Origin: Croceimicrobium sp965658275
GTDB taxonomy: Bacteria; Bacteroidota; Bacteroidia; Flavobacteriales; Schleiferiaceae
Assembly: GCA_965658275.1 (NCBI GenBank)
Contig: CBFHRN010000042.1
Coordinates: 1-16,569, forward strand
Reading direction: 5' to 3'
DNA length: 16,569 bases
In this document: positions 6,059-14,454 of the stretch, piece by piece
How the letters are laid out: each line of letters begins with the position of its first letter
Numbering within the stretch: the stretch's first letter is position 1
Notes under the pieces: model-generated
Seen by the model: only the letters and a program-made list of their open reading frames with translations
What the model was told of the DNA's origin: nothing
The model's database searches: none
Program-made: the position numbers and the translations under genes

Positions 6059-8656
6059 CTAAGCTCCAATTTTTTTCTTGATTTCATTCAATTTCATCAA
6101 AGCCTCAACGGGTGTTAGGGTATTGATATCCAAGAGTTGAATATCCTTGCGGATATCCTCAAGTATGGGATCATCTAGTTTAAAGAAACTTAGCTGCATT
6201 TCCCGATCATTCTTAGCCAAGGTTTCTTCTGTATTTCCTTTAGCCCGAGAGGCTTCCAGTTCAGCTAGTATTTTTTCAGACCTGCTTAAAACAAGCGCCG
6301 GCATACCTGCCATTTTAGCCACATGTATACCAAAACTGTGTGCACTTCCGCCTTCCTTCAACTTCCTCATGAAAATGATTCGATCGCCAAGCTCCTTAAC
6401 ACTAACATTGAAATTATTAATGCGTGGAAAGATATTGGCCATTTCATTTAATTCGTGGTAATGGGTAGCGAAAAGAGTCTTGGCCTTGGCTGGATGCTCA
6501 TGAATAAACTCCGCTATGCTCCAAGCTATACTTATACCATCATAAGTGCTCGTCCCTCGGCCAATTTCATCTAAAAGAATCAGACTTCGATCGGAAAGAT
6601 TATTTAGAATACTCGCCGTTTCATTCATCTCCACCATGAAGGTAGATTCGCCTTGAGAGATATTATCCGATGCGCCCACACGAACAAATATCTTATCTAC
6701 CAGGCCTAATTCTGCAGCTGACGCAGGAACAAATGAACCGATTTGGGCCATCAAACATATTAAGGCAGTCTGCCGAAGAAGCGCAGATTTACCCGACATA
6801 TTCGGACCTGTAATCATCATTAATTGATTCTCTTCTCGATTTAGATGAAGATCATTTGAAATGTACTCCGTTCCAGCGGCTAAGCTCTTTTCAATCACAG
6901 GATGCCTACCTTCCTTTATCTCAATACTATAGTTCTCAGTAAGTAAAGGTCGGTGGTAATTATTTCGTTGTGCTAAGTAGGCAAAGGAAGACAGGCAATC
7001 AATTTGAGCCAATATTCGAGCGTTGGATTGAATATCACTCAAGAAGCGAAGCAATTTAGATAGGAGGTTTTGATATAAAGATTGCTCCAATGCCTGAACC
7101 TTTTCTTCCGCCCCAAGAATTTTCTGCTCATACTCTTTGAGTTCCTCAGTGATGTAGCGCTCGGCGTTAACCAAGGTCTGCTTGCGAATCCAATCCGAAG
7201 GCACTTTATCTTTATGGGTGTTCCGTACCTCTAAATAATAGCCGAACACATTGTTAAAAGCAATTTTAAGATTGCTTATACCGGTTGCCGCTGCCTCTCG
7301 TTGTTGAATATCTAGCAACTTATCCTTACCGTTGTAAAGCATATCGCGGTACTCGTCGAGGTCGGACGAAACACCTTCACGGATATACTCCCCTTTGGCC
7401 AAATTATTCTGAGGCTCATCTTTTAAGGTGTCGGACACGATTGCAATAAGATCTTTCAAGGGCTTTAAGGAAGCCACTAGATCTGCTAAATCCCCTTTTT
7501 GATCTGCACAAAGACTTTTAATCGAATTAGATAAACTTAAAGCCTTTTTAAGTTGAATCAGTTCCTTGGGTAGGACTTTAGCCGTACTCAACTTAACCGC
7601 TAGGCGCTCCAAATCGTTTATCTCAGACATTCCAGCACGAAGCTCTTCCAATAAGCTAGGATGTTTGTAAAAAACCTCTACAATCGAATGTCGCTTCTCT
7701 AAGGCCTCTTTTTCCAATAAGGGCATAGCCAACCATCGTTGCAGCATGCGAGAGCCCATAGGAGAAAGACAGTGATTCATAACATTTAAAAGTGACTGAC
7801 CTCCTCTACTATTGGCTTCAAATATTTCCAAATTCCGAACCGTAAATCGATCCATCCAGACATATTCGTCATGATCAATCCTTGAAATTGAGCTAATATG
7901 GTCCAATCGATTATGCTGTGTTTCCTTCATATAGTGGAAGACCGCACCACATGCCGAAATGGCCTCCGACATGTTTTCGATACCATAACCCTTTAAGGAG
8001 CCCACTTTAAAATGATCCAATAGGTTTTCCTGTGCAAAATCAAACTGATAAATCCATTCATCCAAGGGGTATGCGTAAAAATCACCCTCATAAAGCTCTT
8101 CAAATACCTTTCTCTTAGATTTAGGATATAGAACCTCTGCTGGTCTTAGACTTTGAATAAGCTTATCAATGTAATCATGACTCCCTTCCGCTACCATCAT
8201 TTCACCGGTCGAAATATCCGCAAAAGCGACACCTTGCCGATTGGTCCCAATGTGAATCGCGCAAAGAAAATTATTGCGCCCCGATTGCAATACTTGATCA
8301 TGCGTAGTTAGGCCTGGTGTTACTAACTCTGTAACGCCTCGCTTCACGATGGTCTTGGTTTGCTTGGGGTCCTCCAGTTGATCGCAAATAGCCACCCGTT
8401 CCCCGGCTCTCACCAGTTTAGGTAAATAGGTATCCAAAGCATGATGCGGAAAGCCTGCTAGCTCGGTGTCTGCCGCAGCTCCATTCGAGCGTTTCGTAAG
8501 AACGATATCCAGTATTTTACTCGCACGAACCGCATCTTGACCAAAGGTTTCGTAAAAGTCACCCACCCTAAAAAGCAGCATAGCATCGGGATGCTTGGCC
8601 TTTATCTCATTATACTGCTTCATTAAAGGAGTCTCAGACTTCGTTTTCGCCGCCAA
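6059..8656 (-). CDS. mutS: DNA mismatch repair protein MutS
   Basis: MutS binds mismatches and small loops in newly copied DNA and, using ATP, recruits MutL. With the start chosen here it has 865 residues, the usual length. The mismatch-reading motif FYE in RVGDFYETFG sits at residues 34-36, close to its place in Escherichia coli MutS (36-38). The C-terminal ATPase has the Walker A sequence TGPNMSGKSALLRQ near residue 610 and Walker B SLILLDEIGRGTSTYDG further on, followed by ATHYHEL. Start choice: the open frame runs on to 8743, but homologues begin about ten residues before ETPLMKQYN. No ATG lies there, so I chose the TTG at 8656 (TTG at 8662 is the alternative; ATG at 8623 would lose ten residues). 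It lies tightly divergent from the RNA methyltransferase gene. No MutL is in the window. Confidence 0.96.
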   Translation of the reverse strand: MAAKTKSETPLMKQYNEIKAKHPDAMLLFRVGDFYETFGQDAVRASKILDIVLTKRSNGAAADTELAGFPHHALDTYLPKLVRAGERVAICDQLEDPKQTKTIVKRGVTELVTPGLTTHDQVLQSGRNNFLCAIHIGTNRQGVAFADISTGEMMVAEGSHDYIDKLIQSLRPAEVLYPKSKRKVFEELYEGDFYAYPLDEWIYQFDFAQENLLDHFKVGSLKGYGIENMSEAISACGAVFHYMKETQHNRLDHISSISRIDHDEYVWMDRFTVRNLEIFEANSRGGQSLLNVMNHCLSPMGSRMLQRWLAMPLLEKEALEKRHSIVEVFYKHPSLLEELRAGMSEINDLERLAVKLSTAKVLPKELIQLKKALSLSNSIKSLCADQKGDLADLVASLKPLKDLIAIVSDTLKDEPQNNLAKGEYIREGVSSDLDEYRDMLYNGKDKLLDIQQREAAATGISNLKIAFNNVFGYYLEVRNTHKDKVPSDWIRKQTLVNAERYITEELKEYEQKILGAEEKVQALEQSLYQNLLSKLLRFLSDIQSNARILAQIDCLSSFAYLAQRNNYHRPLLTENYSIEIKEGRHPVIEKSLAAGTEYISNDLHLNREENQLMMITGPNMSGKSALLRQTALICLMAQIGSFVPASAAELGLVDKIFVRVGASDNISQGESTFMVEMNETASILNNLSDRSLILLDEIGRGTSTYDGISIAWSIAEFIHEHPAKAKTLFATHYHELNEMANIFPRINNFNVSVKELGDRIIFMRKLKEGGSAHSFGIHVAKMAGMPALVLSRSEKILAELEASRAKGNTEETLAKNDREMQLSFFKLDDPILEDIRKDIQLLDINTLTPVEALMKLNEIKKKIGA

Positions 8657-8663
8657 TTTCAAG

Positions 8664-8671
8664 TATTTTTG
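8664..8671 (+). promoter_or_regulatory. -7 box of the SpoU-type methyltransferase gene
   Basis: TATTTTTG matches TAnnTTTG exactly and lies 23 bases before the ATG at 8695, giving a predicted start site near 8677. It overlaps or abuts the first codon of mutS on the other strand. No convincing -33 TTG is seen. Confidence 0.45.
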
Positions 8672-8694
8672 ATGTTTGGCTAAAATACAATATG

Positions 8695-9222
8695 ATGAGA
8701 AAGCTCCGCATGAGCGAACTAAATAGATTGACCACTGAAGCATTTAAAAAAGAGGAAAAATTTCCTTTCATCATTGCTTTGGATGAAGTTCGAAGTTTAC
8801 TGAACGTAGGATCAGTTTTTAGATCTGCCGATGCTTTTAAATGCGAAAAAATATTGCTTGGCGGCCTTAGTCCGGAACCCAGCAAAGAAATGAATAAAAC
8901 CGCTTTAGGCGCTACCGATTCGGTCGACTGGCAACACTTAGCCGACGGAATTGCTCCTAGCCTGAAAGAATTGAAAGAGAAGGGCTATCAAGTTTGGGCT
9001 ATAGAGCAAACCGACCAAGCCTATAACCTGCGCGATTGGAAACCGGAAAGACTGGACAAAATTGTATTTGTATTTGGAAACGAAGTAAGCGGCGTCAGCG
9101 ATGAGGTTTTAGCGATTTGCGATGGCGCCATTGAAATCCCGCAATTTGGCACCAAGCATTCATTAAACATCTCAGTAAGCGCCGGTATTGTAATGTGGGA
9201 TTACATTAGACGTATTAAATAG
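8695..9222 (+). CDS. SpoU/TrmH-family RNA 2'-O-methyltransferase
   Basis: This 175-residue protein belongs to the SPOUT superfamily, whose knotted C-terminal fold binds S-adenosylmethionine and methylates ribose 2'-hydroxyls of tRNA or rRNA. All three family motifs are present: LDEVRSLLNVGSVFRSADAF at residues 29-48 (Asn37 and the catalytic Arg43), VFVFGNEVSGVSDEV at 124-138, and EIPQFGTKHSLNISVSAG at 147-164. It is a minimal version with no extra substrate-binding domain, so the RNA target (TrmH-like position 18 of tRNA, TrmL-like wobble base, or other) cannot be read from sequence. The frame opens one codon earlier, also with ATG (8692). I prefer MRKLRMSELNRLT, which resembles the N-terminus of relatives. 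It is monocistronic and ends at a bidirectional terminator. Confidence 0.9.
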   Translation: MRKLRMSELNRLTTEAFKKEEKFPFIIALDEVRSLLNVGSVFRSADAFKCEKILLGGLSPEPSKEMNKTALGATDSVDWQHLADGIAPSLKELKEKGYQVWAIEQTDQAYNLRDWKPERLDKIVFVFGNEVSGVSDEVLAICDGAIEIPQFGTKHSLNISVSAGIVMWDYIRRIK

Positions 9223-9238
9223 TCATTAATTTTTAAGC

Positions 9239-9272
9239 ATAAAAAAAGCCCCGTTTCCACGGGGCTTTTTTA
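9239..9272. terminator. Bidirectional intrinsic terminator between the methyltransferase and ompA genes
   Basis: GCCCCGT (9248-9254) pairs with ACGGGGC (9259-9265) around a TTCC loop. The stem is flanked by an A-run on the left and a T-run on the right, so it works as a terminator for the rightward methyltransferase gene and the leftward OmpA gene, which converge here. Confidence 0.93.
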
Positions 9273-9287
9273 TTTAGTGAATTTCGC

Positions 9288-10715
9288 TTAGTTCACCGAT
9301 ACGTCAACACGACGGTTGATATTATTACGGCTGCTAGCCAATGGCATAGCCTCACCTTTAGAATCGGTCATGATACGACCTTCGTCGATACCGAATTCTT
9401 GAACTAATACTTTTTTGGCCGCATCTGCACGACGCTGACCTAATGTTTTATTGTATTCTTCTGGACCAGAAGCGTCAGAGTGTCCTGTAAGGGTAATCTT
9501 CACTTTAGGATTTGCTTTCATTCCGCTTGCAATTGCAGCTAAACGCATATAGTTAGCATCGGTTACAGTAGCACTGTTAAAGCTGAAGTATACAGAAGGC
9601 ATGTAAGCACCACCGCCACCACCTGAGGCAGCATCAGCAACAGAAACACCTTTCCAGTTTACCAATACACCTTCTGGAGTATTAGGCTCCTCGTCGATGT
9701 GATCACCTACACCGTCACCGTCAGAGTCGATTGTACGACCTTCAGAATCCACTTTAGCACCTTTAGGAGTAAATGGATCCGCATCCAGATAATCTGGAAC
9801 ACCATCACCATCAACATCAAGAGGAGCACCGTTGGCACCTACTACAACACCTTCTGGAGTGCTGTTATCTTGATCGAATAAGTTGCTAACGCCGTCACCG
9901 TCGTCGTCGGTAGTCAGTTTATCGTAACCCGCCTTCATCTCAGAGATGTCTGCAAACATTCCTTCGAATGGGCTATAGTATACTATACTTTGCTTTTCGT
10001 CTGCTCCAAAGTTGTATGAAACTCCAAATCCCACATATCCAAACATATCCAATCCTGTGCTTGGAACACTGTGAGCATCCGCTCCGTCAATTGTCGCAAA
10101 GGTATGCTTGTAAATACCATCTAAATCCCAAGAATTGTTTAAACGGTATTTAAGGTTTAACTGTAAAGGAATATTCATGAAAAATGCACGATCATCTCTA
10201 TTTGAACCTCCTGCACTTCCAGTAAATGTGCCATCGGCTAAAAAGCGATCTGCCTCTAGGTAACTTACGCCCAAACCGATACCAAATAAAACTGAGAACT
10301 TACGGTCATAATCTTTTCCGTAAATAAACATGTTCGACAGATTCAGTAACATACTTAAGTCTGCATCGATATAATCACCTTCAAAGTAAGAAGTTGCTTT
10401 GTAAGAGCCAGAGGTTGTGTGATAACCAGCAGTACCTCTTAATCCAATCGTAGGACTAATCCAGCGATCTAAATGACCTTGAACACCAAATTCATAGCCA
10501 CCTACTTCATAAGGAATTCCGTTTCCCTTTTGACCCCACATTGATCCAATTGGAGAACTAGCTGCATCACCAAGCGAAGCTGTAGCACCTAAATTCAATC
10601 CGAATGACCAGTGGCGAAAATTACTGGGGTGAGCTTCCGACATACGTGCATCATCCTGGGCGGAAGCCAAACCAGCAGAAAAAATAAATCCGAAAAGTAA
10701 ACTCAGTCTTTTCAT
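9288..10715 (-). CDS. OmpA-family outer-membrane protein with TSP3 calcium repeats
   Basis: This 475-residue protein should sit in the outer membrane and hold the peptidoglycan. Residues 1-20 are a signal peptide (MKRLSLLFGFIFSAGLASAQ, cleavage near the final AQ). About residues 25-240 form a glycine- and aromatic-rich beta barrel. Residues 270-359 hold three thrombospondin type 3 repeats (DxDGDGVxD) that should bind calcium, followed by a glycine linker. Residues about 372-475 are an OmpA C-terminal domain with VYFSFNSATVTD, LTGHSDASGPEEYN and NNINRRVDVSV, including the Asp and Arg that grip diaminopimelate in this family. The open frame extends eleven codons upstream, but only the ATG at 10715 begins a signal peptide. 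It has its own -7 box and a terminator, so it is probably a single-gene unit, as expected for an abundant protein. Confidence 0.93.
   Translation of the reverse strand: MKRLSLLFGFIFSAGLASAQDDARMSEAHPSNFRHWSFGLNLGATASLGDAASSPIGSMWGQKGNGIPYEVGGYEFGVQGHLDRWISPTIGLRGTAGYHTTSGSYKATSYFEGDYIDADLSMLLNLSNMFIYGKDYDRKFSVLFGIGLGVSYLEADRFLADGTFTGSAGGSNRDDRAFFMNIPLQLNLKYRLNNSWDLDGIYKHTFATIDGADAHSVPSTGLDMFGYVGFGVSYNFGADEKQSIVYYSPFEGMFADISEMKAGYDKLTTDDDGDGVSNLFDQDNSTPEGVVVGANGAPLDVDGDGVPDYLDADPFTPKGAKVDSEGRTIDSDGDGVGDHIDEEPNTPEGVLVNWKGVSVADAASGGGGGAYMPSVYFSFNSATVTDANYMRLAAIASGMKANPKVKITLTGHSDASGPEEYNKTLGQRRADAAKKVLVQEFGIDEGRIMTDSKGEAMPLASSRNNINRRVDVSVN
9639..9908 (-). repeat. Three tandem 90-bp TSP3 repeat units within the OmpA gene
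   Basis: Three units of exactly 30 residues each start DDDGDGVSNLFD, DVDGDGVPDYLD and DSDGDGVGDHID. Each continues with a TPxG turn (STPEGV, FTPKGA, NTPEGV) and a glycine-containing loop. The regular DxDxDG pattern is the calcium-binding loop of thrombospondin type 3 repeats. The units have diverged in sequence but keep the same length, pointing to old tandem duplication. Confidence 0.9.
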
Positions 10716-10759
10716 AAATTGTAAGGGGTTAAGTAGTTGCGTGAGCAATAATTATTGGA

Positions 10760-10767
10760 CAAAAGTA
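10760..10767 (-). promoter_or_regulatory. -7 box of the OmpA-family gene
   Basis: TACTTTTG on the minus strand matches TAnnTTTG exactly. It lies 44 bases before the ATG at 10715, giving a leader of about 38 bases. No TTG lies at the ideal -33 spacing. The leader has no Shine-Dalgarno-like sequence. Confidence 0.55.
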
Positions 10768-10837
10768 CTAAAATCCAGCAATCCCACCGCATTTCAATTA
10801 AATGCAGGGATTAATTTTTTCAGTAATTATTAATCAC

Positions 10838-11443
10838 TTAATTTAAATATCCCTTCAAGTAGCGTGAAACGAAGTCTGACAAAGGCTTTGCGCCTTTTAA
10901 AAAATCCCACTCATCGGCTTCTACATGAATTAATTTTCCCTGCCAATGGTTTTTTAAATGAAACGCATAACGTTCACTTAACTTTTCAAGATAATTCGAC
11001 TTTAAATTCCTTTCGTAATCGCGTCCCCTCTTCTGAATATTGCTTTGTAAGGAATCCACCGGTCGATTTAAGTAAATAATCAAATCGGGTTGGCGAAGCT
11101 TGCCTAGTGCCATCTGCCAGAATTCTCGATAGAGCTTAAACTCTTCAGCTTCCAAATTATTCTGGGCGAAAATCAAACTTTTAAACGGTGCGTAATCACT
11201 TATAAGCAATGGCTGAAACAAATCCTCCGAAGATTGAATCCGATTTAATTGATGATAACGATCGGCGAGAAATGCCATCTCCACCGAAAAGGCATAGCGC
11301 TTGGGATCTTCATAAAATTTCGAAAGAAAAGGATTATCCTCAAACTCTTCCAAAACCAAACGGGCATTGAGCTCTTCTGATAAAAGCTTAGCCAAAGTTG
11401 TTTTTCCGGCGCCAATATTTCCCTCTATGGCAATATACCTCAA
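10838..11443 (-). CDS. Deoxynucleoside kinase family protein
   Basis: This 201-residue cytoplasmic kinase phosphorylates deoxynucleosides at the 5' position for nucleotide salvage. The P-loop GNIGAGKTT is at residues 8-16. The substrate-side segment LADRYHQL is near 59-66, ISDYAPFKS at 81-89 takes the place of the DRS/ERS motif of relatives, and the arginine-rich lid KRGRDYERN is at 138-146. The start is TTG at 11443, because MRYIAIEGNIGAGKTT is the expected N-terminus and no nearby ATG exists. The TTG overlaps the folK stop codon in the sequence TTGA, so the two are translationally coupled. The substrate (deoxyadenosine, deoxyguanosine or other) cannot be told from sequence. No intrinsic terminator is seen after its stop. 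The ompA promoter lies in the gap. Confidence 0.9.
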   Translation of the reverse strand: MRYIAIEGNIGAGKTTLAKLLSEELNARLVLEEFEDNPFLSKFYEDPKRYAFSVEMAFLADRYHQLNRIQSSEDLFQPLLISDYAPFKSLIFAQNNLEAEEFKLYREFWQMALGKLRQPDLIIYLNRPVDSLQSNIQKRGRDYERNLKSNYLEKLSERYAFHLKNHWQGKLIHVEADEWDFLKGAKPLSDFVSRYLKGYLN

Positions 11444-11949
11444 TTGCTTATTCTTTTTACGGCGTTTTTATCGCTTTCATTGAGCGCATCTAACTTATCT
11501 TGATACAATTCACCAGAACTAGGGTCACGTAAATCAGCCTGCAGCTCTAACAAGGGTAACAAAGTAAATGCACGTTGGGACATTCGAGGATGTGGTAGAA
11601 CCAAATCTTTTCCCAATATAAGCCGGCTCCCATATAAAAGGATGTCGATATCAATTGGCCTATCCGTGTAAGCGTTCGAATGTTCACTTCTGACTCTTCC
11701 CAAGTCTACCTCAATTTTTAACAGGAATTGAAGCAATTCGCGAGGAGCTAAAGAGGTTGTGACTTCCCACACCTGATTGTAAAAAAGATGAGGGCTCTTC
11801 ATACCCCAAGGTTCACTTTCGTAAACCGATGATTTTCGCAGCACATCTAATTTGGGGGCCGTCAGTTCTTCGACTTTTTTGAAGTTATCGACTACATTCC
11901 CCAGATTACCACCTAATAACAGGTAAATACCGCCCCTTGCTTTCGACAA
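11440..11949 (-). CDS. folK: 2-amino-4-hydroxy-6-hydroxymethyldihydropteridine pyrophosphokinase
   Basis: FolK transfers pyrophosphate from ATP to 6-hydroxymethyl-7,8-dihydropterin, the step before dihydropteroate synthase in folate synthesis. In its 169 residues, LLGGNLGN (11-18), SSVYESEPWG (40-49) and the signature DRPIDIDILLYG (96-107, with magnesium-binding Asp100 and Asp102) are all present, followed by LPHPRMSQRAF. The start is TTG at 11949. No in-frame ATG lies upstream before a stop, and the TTG leaves the usual short lead-in before IYLLLGGN. It is the first gene of a two-gene operon with the deoxynucleoside kinase and is divergent from sppA across 52 bases, an arrangement I recall as common in flavobacteria. 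It is single-domain, without fusion to FolB or FolP. Confidence 0.95.
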   Translation of the reverse strand: MSKARGGIYLLLGGNLGNVVDNFKKVEELTAPKLDVLRKSSVYESEPWGMKSPHLFYNQVWEVTTSLAPRELLQFLLKIEVDLGRVRSEHSNAYTDRPIDIDILLYGSRLILGKDLVLPHPRMSQRAFTLLPLLELQADLRDPSSGELYQDKLDALNESDKNAVKRISN

Positions 11950-11982
11950 ATGAAACTTATATTTAATATTGTATCAGAAACG

Positions 11983-11990
11983 CAAAACTA
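11983..11990 (-). promoter_or_regulatory. -7 box of the folK-deoxynucleoside kinase operon
   Basis: TAGTTTTG on the minus strand matches TAnnTTTG exactly, giving a predicted start site near 11976 and a leader of about 27 bases before the TTG at 11949. On the plus strand the best sppA candidate is TAATATTG at 11964-11971, with one mismatch. The two would overlap back to back. Confidence 0.5.
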
Positions 11991-12001
11991 AATAGATTCA
12001 A

Positions 12002-13762
12002 ATGAAATCCTTCTTAAAAATGCTATTGGCATCCATCTTTGGCGGTGCCATTTTGATTTTTATTCTTTTCATCTTTTTCGCTTCTTTAGCTTCAATCCAA
12101 AGCCCCGAATTGGAAGTAAAGGACAATACCGTTCTAAAAATTGACCTAAACGCCCAATTTGTAGAACGAGCACAAAACAATCCTTTTGAAAGCTTTAACC
12201 CAATCGCTGGTCAAATTGAAAGTGCTACAGGCCTGGATAAAATTATTGCTTCCTTAAAAGCGGCTAAAGATGATCCGAAAATTTCAGGAGTTTATCTGGA
12301 AGGTGGCTTTCCAATGGCAGGTAATGCAACTTTACTGGAAATGAGAGAAGCGCTGGTAGATTTTAAATCAAGTGGAAAATTCATTTATGGCTACAGCGAA
12401 ATCTTGACCCAAAAAGGTTTGTTCCTAGCCTCAGTTGCGGATACATTTTTTGTGAATCCTCAAGGTATTCTTGAATTTTCGGGTCTAAGTGCCTCTGTCA
12501 GCTACTACCAAAAAGCCATGGAAAAGCTAGGCGTAAAACCTGTCGTAATTCGCGCTACGGGCAATAAATTTAAAAGTGCGGTCGAACCCTTCTTGGGTCA
12601 GGAGATGACCGATGCGAATCGTTTACAGCTAACCGAATTACTTAATTCGGTTTGGTCAAATTACCTTGCCGACTTATCCGAAAGCACCGGCCTAAGTGCA
12701 GAGGAACTTAATTCCATTGCAGATAGCGTAATGACCAGCCCCCTTGCTGCTGCCAAACTAGGACTCATTAAAGCGACCGCTTATGAAGATGAAGTTCAGG
12801 AGCATTTAGCCCATGCTTGTGGAAAATCTAGCTTCCGCCAGATCGACTTTATTAGCCCTAAGAAATACGGGAAGAAATTTGACCTCAATGGAAGTAAGGA
12901 GTACAATGAAAACCGAGTAGCGGTAATCGTTGCGCAAGGAGAAATTAATTCCGGTGAAGGCAATGAATACACGATTGGATCCGATCGCGTTGCGCGTGCC
13001 ATCCGTAAAGCCAGATTAGACGATAAAGTTAAGGCCATTGTATTGCGTGTTAATAGTCCTGGTGGTAGCGCTCTAGCCTCCGAAGTTATTTGGAGAGAAA
13101 TGGCTTTGGCCAGAGAAGTAAAGCCTGTTATGGCTTCCATGGGTGATGTAGCCGCTAGTGGCGGATACTATATTGCCTGCAATGCGGACAGCATCTTTGC
13201 TCAAGAAAATACAGTAACAGGTTCGATAGGAGCATTTGGATTGTTTTTTACGGCGGAGGAATTAATGAACGAGAATCTGGGTATCAATATAGAGACGGTA
13301 AAAACCAACAAGTATTCGGATCTAGGTACTTTGGATCGTGATTTGAGTCCGGCGGAAAACCGCATCATGATTGCCCAAATTGACCGTGTTTACGGAACCT
13401 TTATTAAGCGGGTAGCAGACGGCAGAGGTATGACAGTAGAAACGGTAGACAGCCTAGGACAAGGTCGAGTTTATTCAGGGGCCGATGCTTTAGAGCTTGG
13501 CCTGGTGGATGTCTTAGGAGGAATTAATGATGCTATTAATGCCGCTGCTAATAAGGCTGGACTTGAAAACTACAGCGTTGTAAGTTATCCAGAAATGGAA
13601 GATCCTTTCCAGAAGTTAATTGAAGACCTAAGTGAAAGTATGGGTGAAGCCAAAATAAAAGCCGAATTAGGCCAATTTGCCTATTACCTCGAATTGCTGG
13701 AAAAAGCGCAATCCCGTCAAGGAATGCAAACTCGAATGGAATTCGACCTTCAAATTGATTAA
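12002..13762 (+). CDS. sppA: Signal peptide peptidase SppA, long (67K) form
   Basis: SppA is a membrane-bound serine protease that degrades signal peptides left in the inner membrane after secretion. This 586-residue protein is the long form with two tandem peptidase domains in one chain. Residues 7-31 are the membrane anchor, with the bulk outside the cytoplasm. The N-terminal domain supplies the general-base lysine in GNKFKSAVEPF, probably Lys191. The C-terminal domain supplies the nucleophile Ser386 in GDVAASGGYYIA, preceded by LRVNSPGGSALAS. The ATG at 12002 is right at the hydrophobic anchor and fits. It is the first gene of a rightward run: the queuosine transporter ATG overlaps its TAA by one base. 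The short SppA relatives have only one domain, so the length settles the subtype. Confidence 0.95.
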   Translation: MKSFLKMLLASIFGGAILIFILFIFFASLASIQSPELEVKDNTVLKIDLNAQFVERAQNNPFESFNPIAGQIESATGLDKIIASLKAAKDDPKISGVYLEGGFPMAGNATLLEMREALVDFKSSGKFIYGYSEILTQKGLFLASVADTFFVNPQGILEFSGLSASVSYYQKAMEKLGVKPVVIRATGNKFKSAVEPFLGQEMTDANRLQLTELLNSVWSNYLADLSESTGLSAEELNSIADSVMTSPLAAAKLGLIKATAYEDEVQEHLAHACGKSSFRQIDFISPKKYGKKFDLNGSKEYNENRVAVIVAQGEINSGEGNEYTIGSDRVARAIRKARLDDKVKAIVLRVNSPGGSALASEVIWREMALAREVKPVMASMGDVAASGGYYIACNADSIFAQENTVTGSIGAFGLFFTAEELMNENLGINIETVKTNKYSDLGTLDRDLSPAENRIMIAQIDRVYGTFIKRVADGRGMTVETVDSLGQGRVYSGADALELGLVDVLGGINDAINAAANKAGLENYSVVSYPEMEDPFQKLIEDLSESMGEAKIKAELGQFAYYLELLEKAQSRQGMQTRMEFDLQID

Positions 13763-14454
13763 TGAAAGAACTAACCGATAAAAAACAAAAGCATGCCGGG
13801 TTCACCTTTGTGATCCTGGCATCTTTGTTTATTGCAGCCCTAATAACGTGTAACTTAATTGCCAATAAGTTTGTTACCGTCGATTTAGGATTTAAAACTT
13901 TCATCGTTTCAGCCGGAGTCATTCCCTATCCCCTCACTTTCTTAATTACCGATATTCTTAGTGAAATTTACGGGCGGCGCAATACAAGCATGGTGGTTCT
14001 AGCCGGTTTTTTCGCCTCCATGTTGGTGCTTTTAATACTTTTCCTTGGTCACTATTTCCCCGCTATCGCCGACTCTCCGGTTGGAAACTTTGAATACGAT
14101 ATCGTATTTCAAAATTCTTGGCGGGTAATATCATCGAGCATGCTGGCCTATCTAGTCGCACAATTCGTAGATGTACGAATCTTCCATTTAGTAAAGCGTA
14201 AAACCAAGGGTCGCTACCTATGGCTTCGGAATAACTTTTCGACGATGTTTTCCCAATTGGTTGATACGGTATTAGTAACCACTGTGATCTTTATCGGCGT
14301 AAAAAACTTTGATGAAATCGTACCGCTCATCGGAGATGGCTGGACTTTTAAAGTACTCTTCGCTGCCGCTGACACTATTATTATCTATCCACTAGTTTTT
14401 GGTATTCGAAATTATTTCGGACTTAAGGCTGGCGAGGAAATCTCCGTATGGTAA
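13762..14454 (+). CDS. Queuosine precursor transporter (YhhQ/VUT family)
   Basis: This 230-residue inner-membrane protein matches the YhhQ (DUF165, 'vitamin uptake transporter') family, which imports queuosine precursors such as preQ0 and preQ1. About six hydrophobic helices are visible, beginning FTFVILASLFIAALITCNLIANK (14-36, in two overlapping parts). Family landmarks are CNLIANKFV, SAGVIPYPLTFLITDILSE, YGRR and the C-terminal QLVDTVLVTTVIF. The ATG at 13762 shares one base with the sppA stop (TAATG), so translation is coupled. The next gene overlaps its 3' end by seven bases. No queuosine biosynthesis gene is in the window, so the substrate is taken from the family. The transporter, protease and flippase-like protein share a transcript but no known pathway. 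Confidence 0.88.
   Translation: MKELTDKKQKHAGFTFVILASLFIAALITCNLIANKFVTVDLGFKTFIVSAGVIPYPLTFLITDILSEIYGRRNTSMVVLAGFFASMLVLLILFLGHYFPAIADSPVGNFEYDIVFQNSWRVISSSMLAYLVAQFVDVRIFHLVKRKTKGRYLWLRNNFSTMFSQLVDTVLVTTVIFIGVKNFDEIVPLIGDGWTFKVLFAAADTIIIYPLVFGIRNYFGLKAGEEISVW

Noticed and set aside
5733..6062. 109-codon open frame on the plus strand over the two tRNA genes
   Set aside because: It reads antisense through both tRNA genes and a terminator. Its peptide is the familiar spurious tRNA-antisense product.
8657..8743. N-terminal extension of MutS by 29 residues
   Set aside because: The extension is unlike the family, would overlap the divergent methyltransferase gene, and would move the FxE motif far from its usual position.
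8634..8885. Minus-strand open frame across the mutS-methyltransferase gap
   Set aside because: It is antisense to the conserved start of the methyltransferase and overlaps mutS in another frame.
10822..10838. AT-rich hairpin AGTAATTATTAATCACT after the deoxynucleoside kinase gene
   Set aside because: The stem is weak and the minus-strand transcript continues with A residues rather than a T-run, so it is not an intrinsic terminator.
12796..13140. Minus-strand open frame inside sppA
   Set aside because: Antisense to the conserved catalytic region, with no supporting features.
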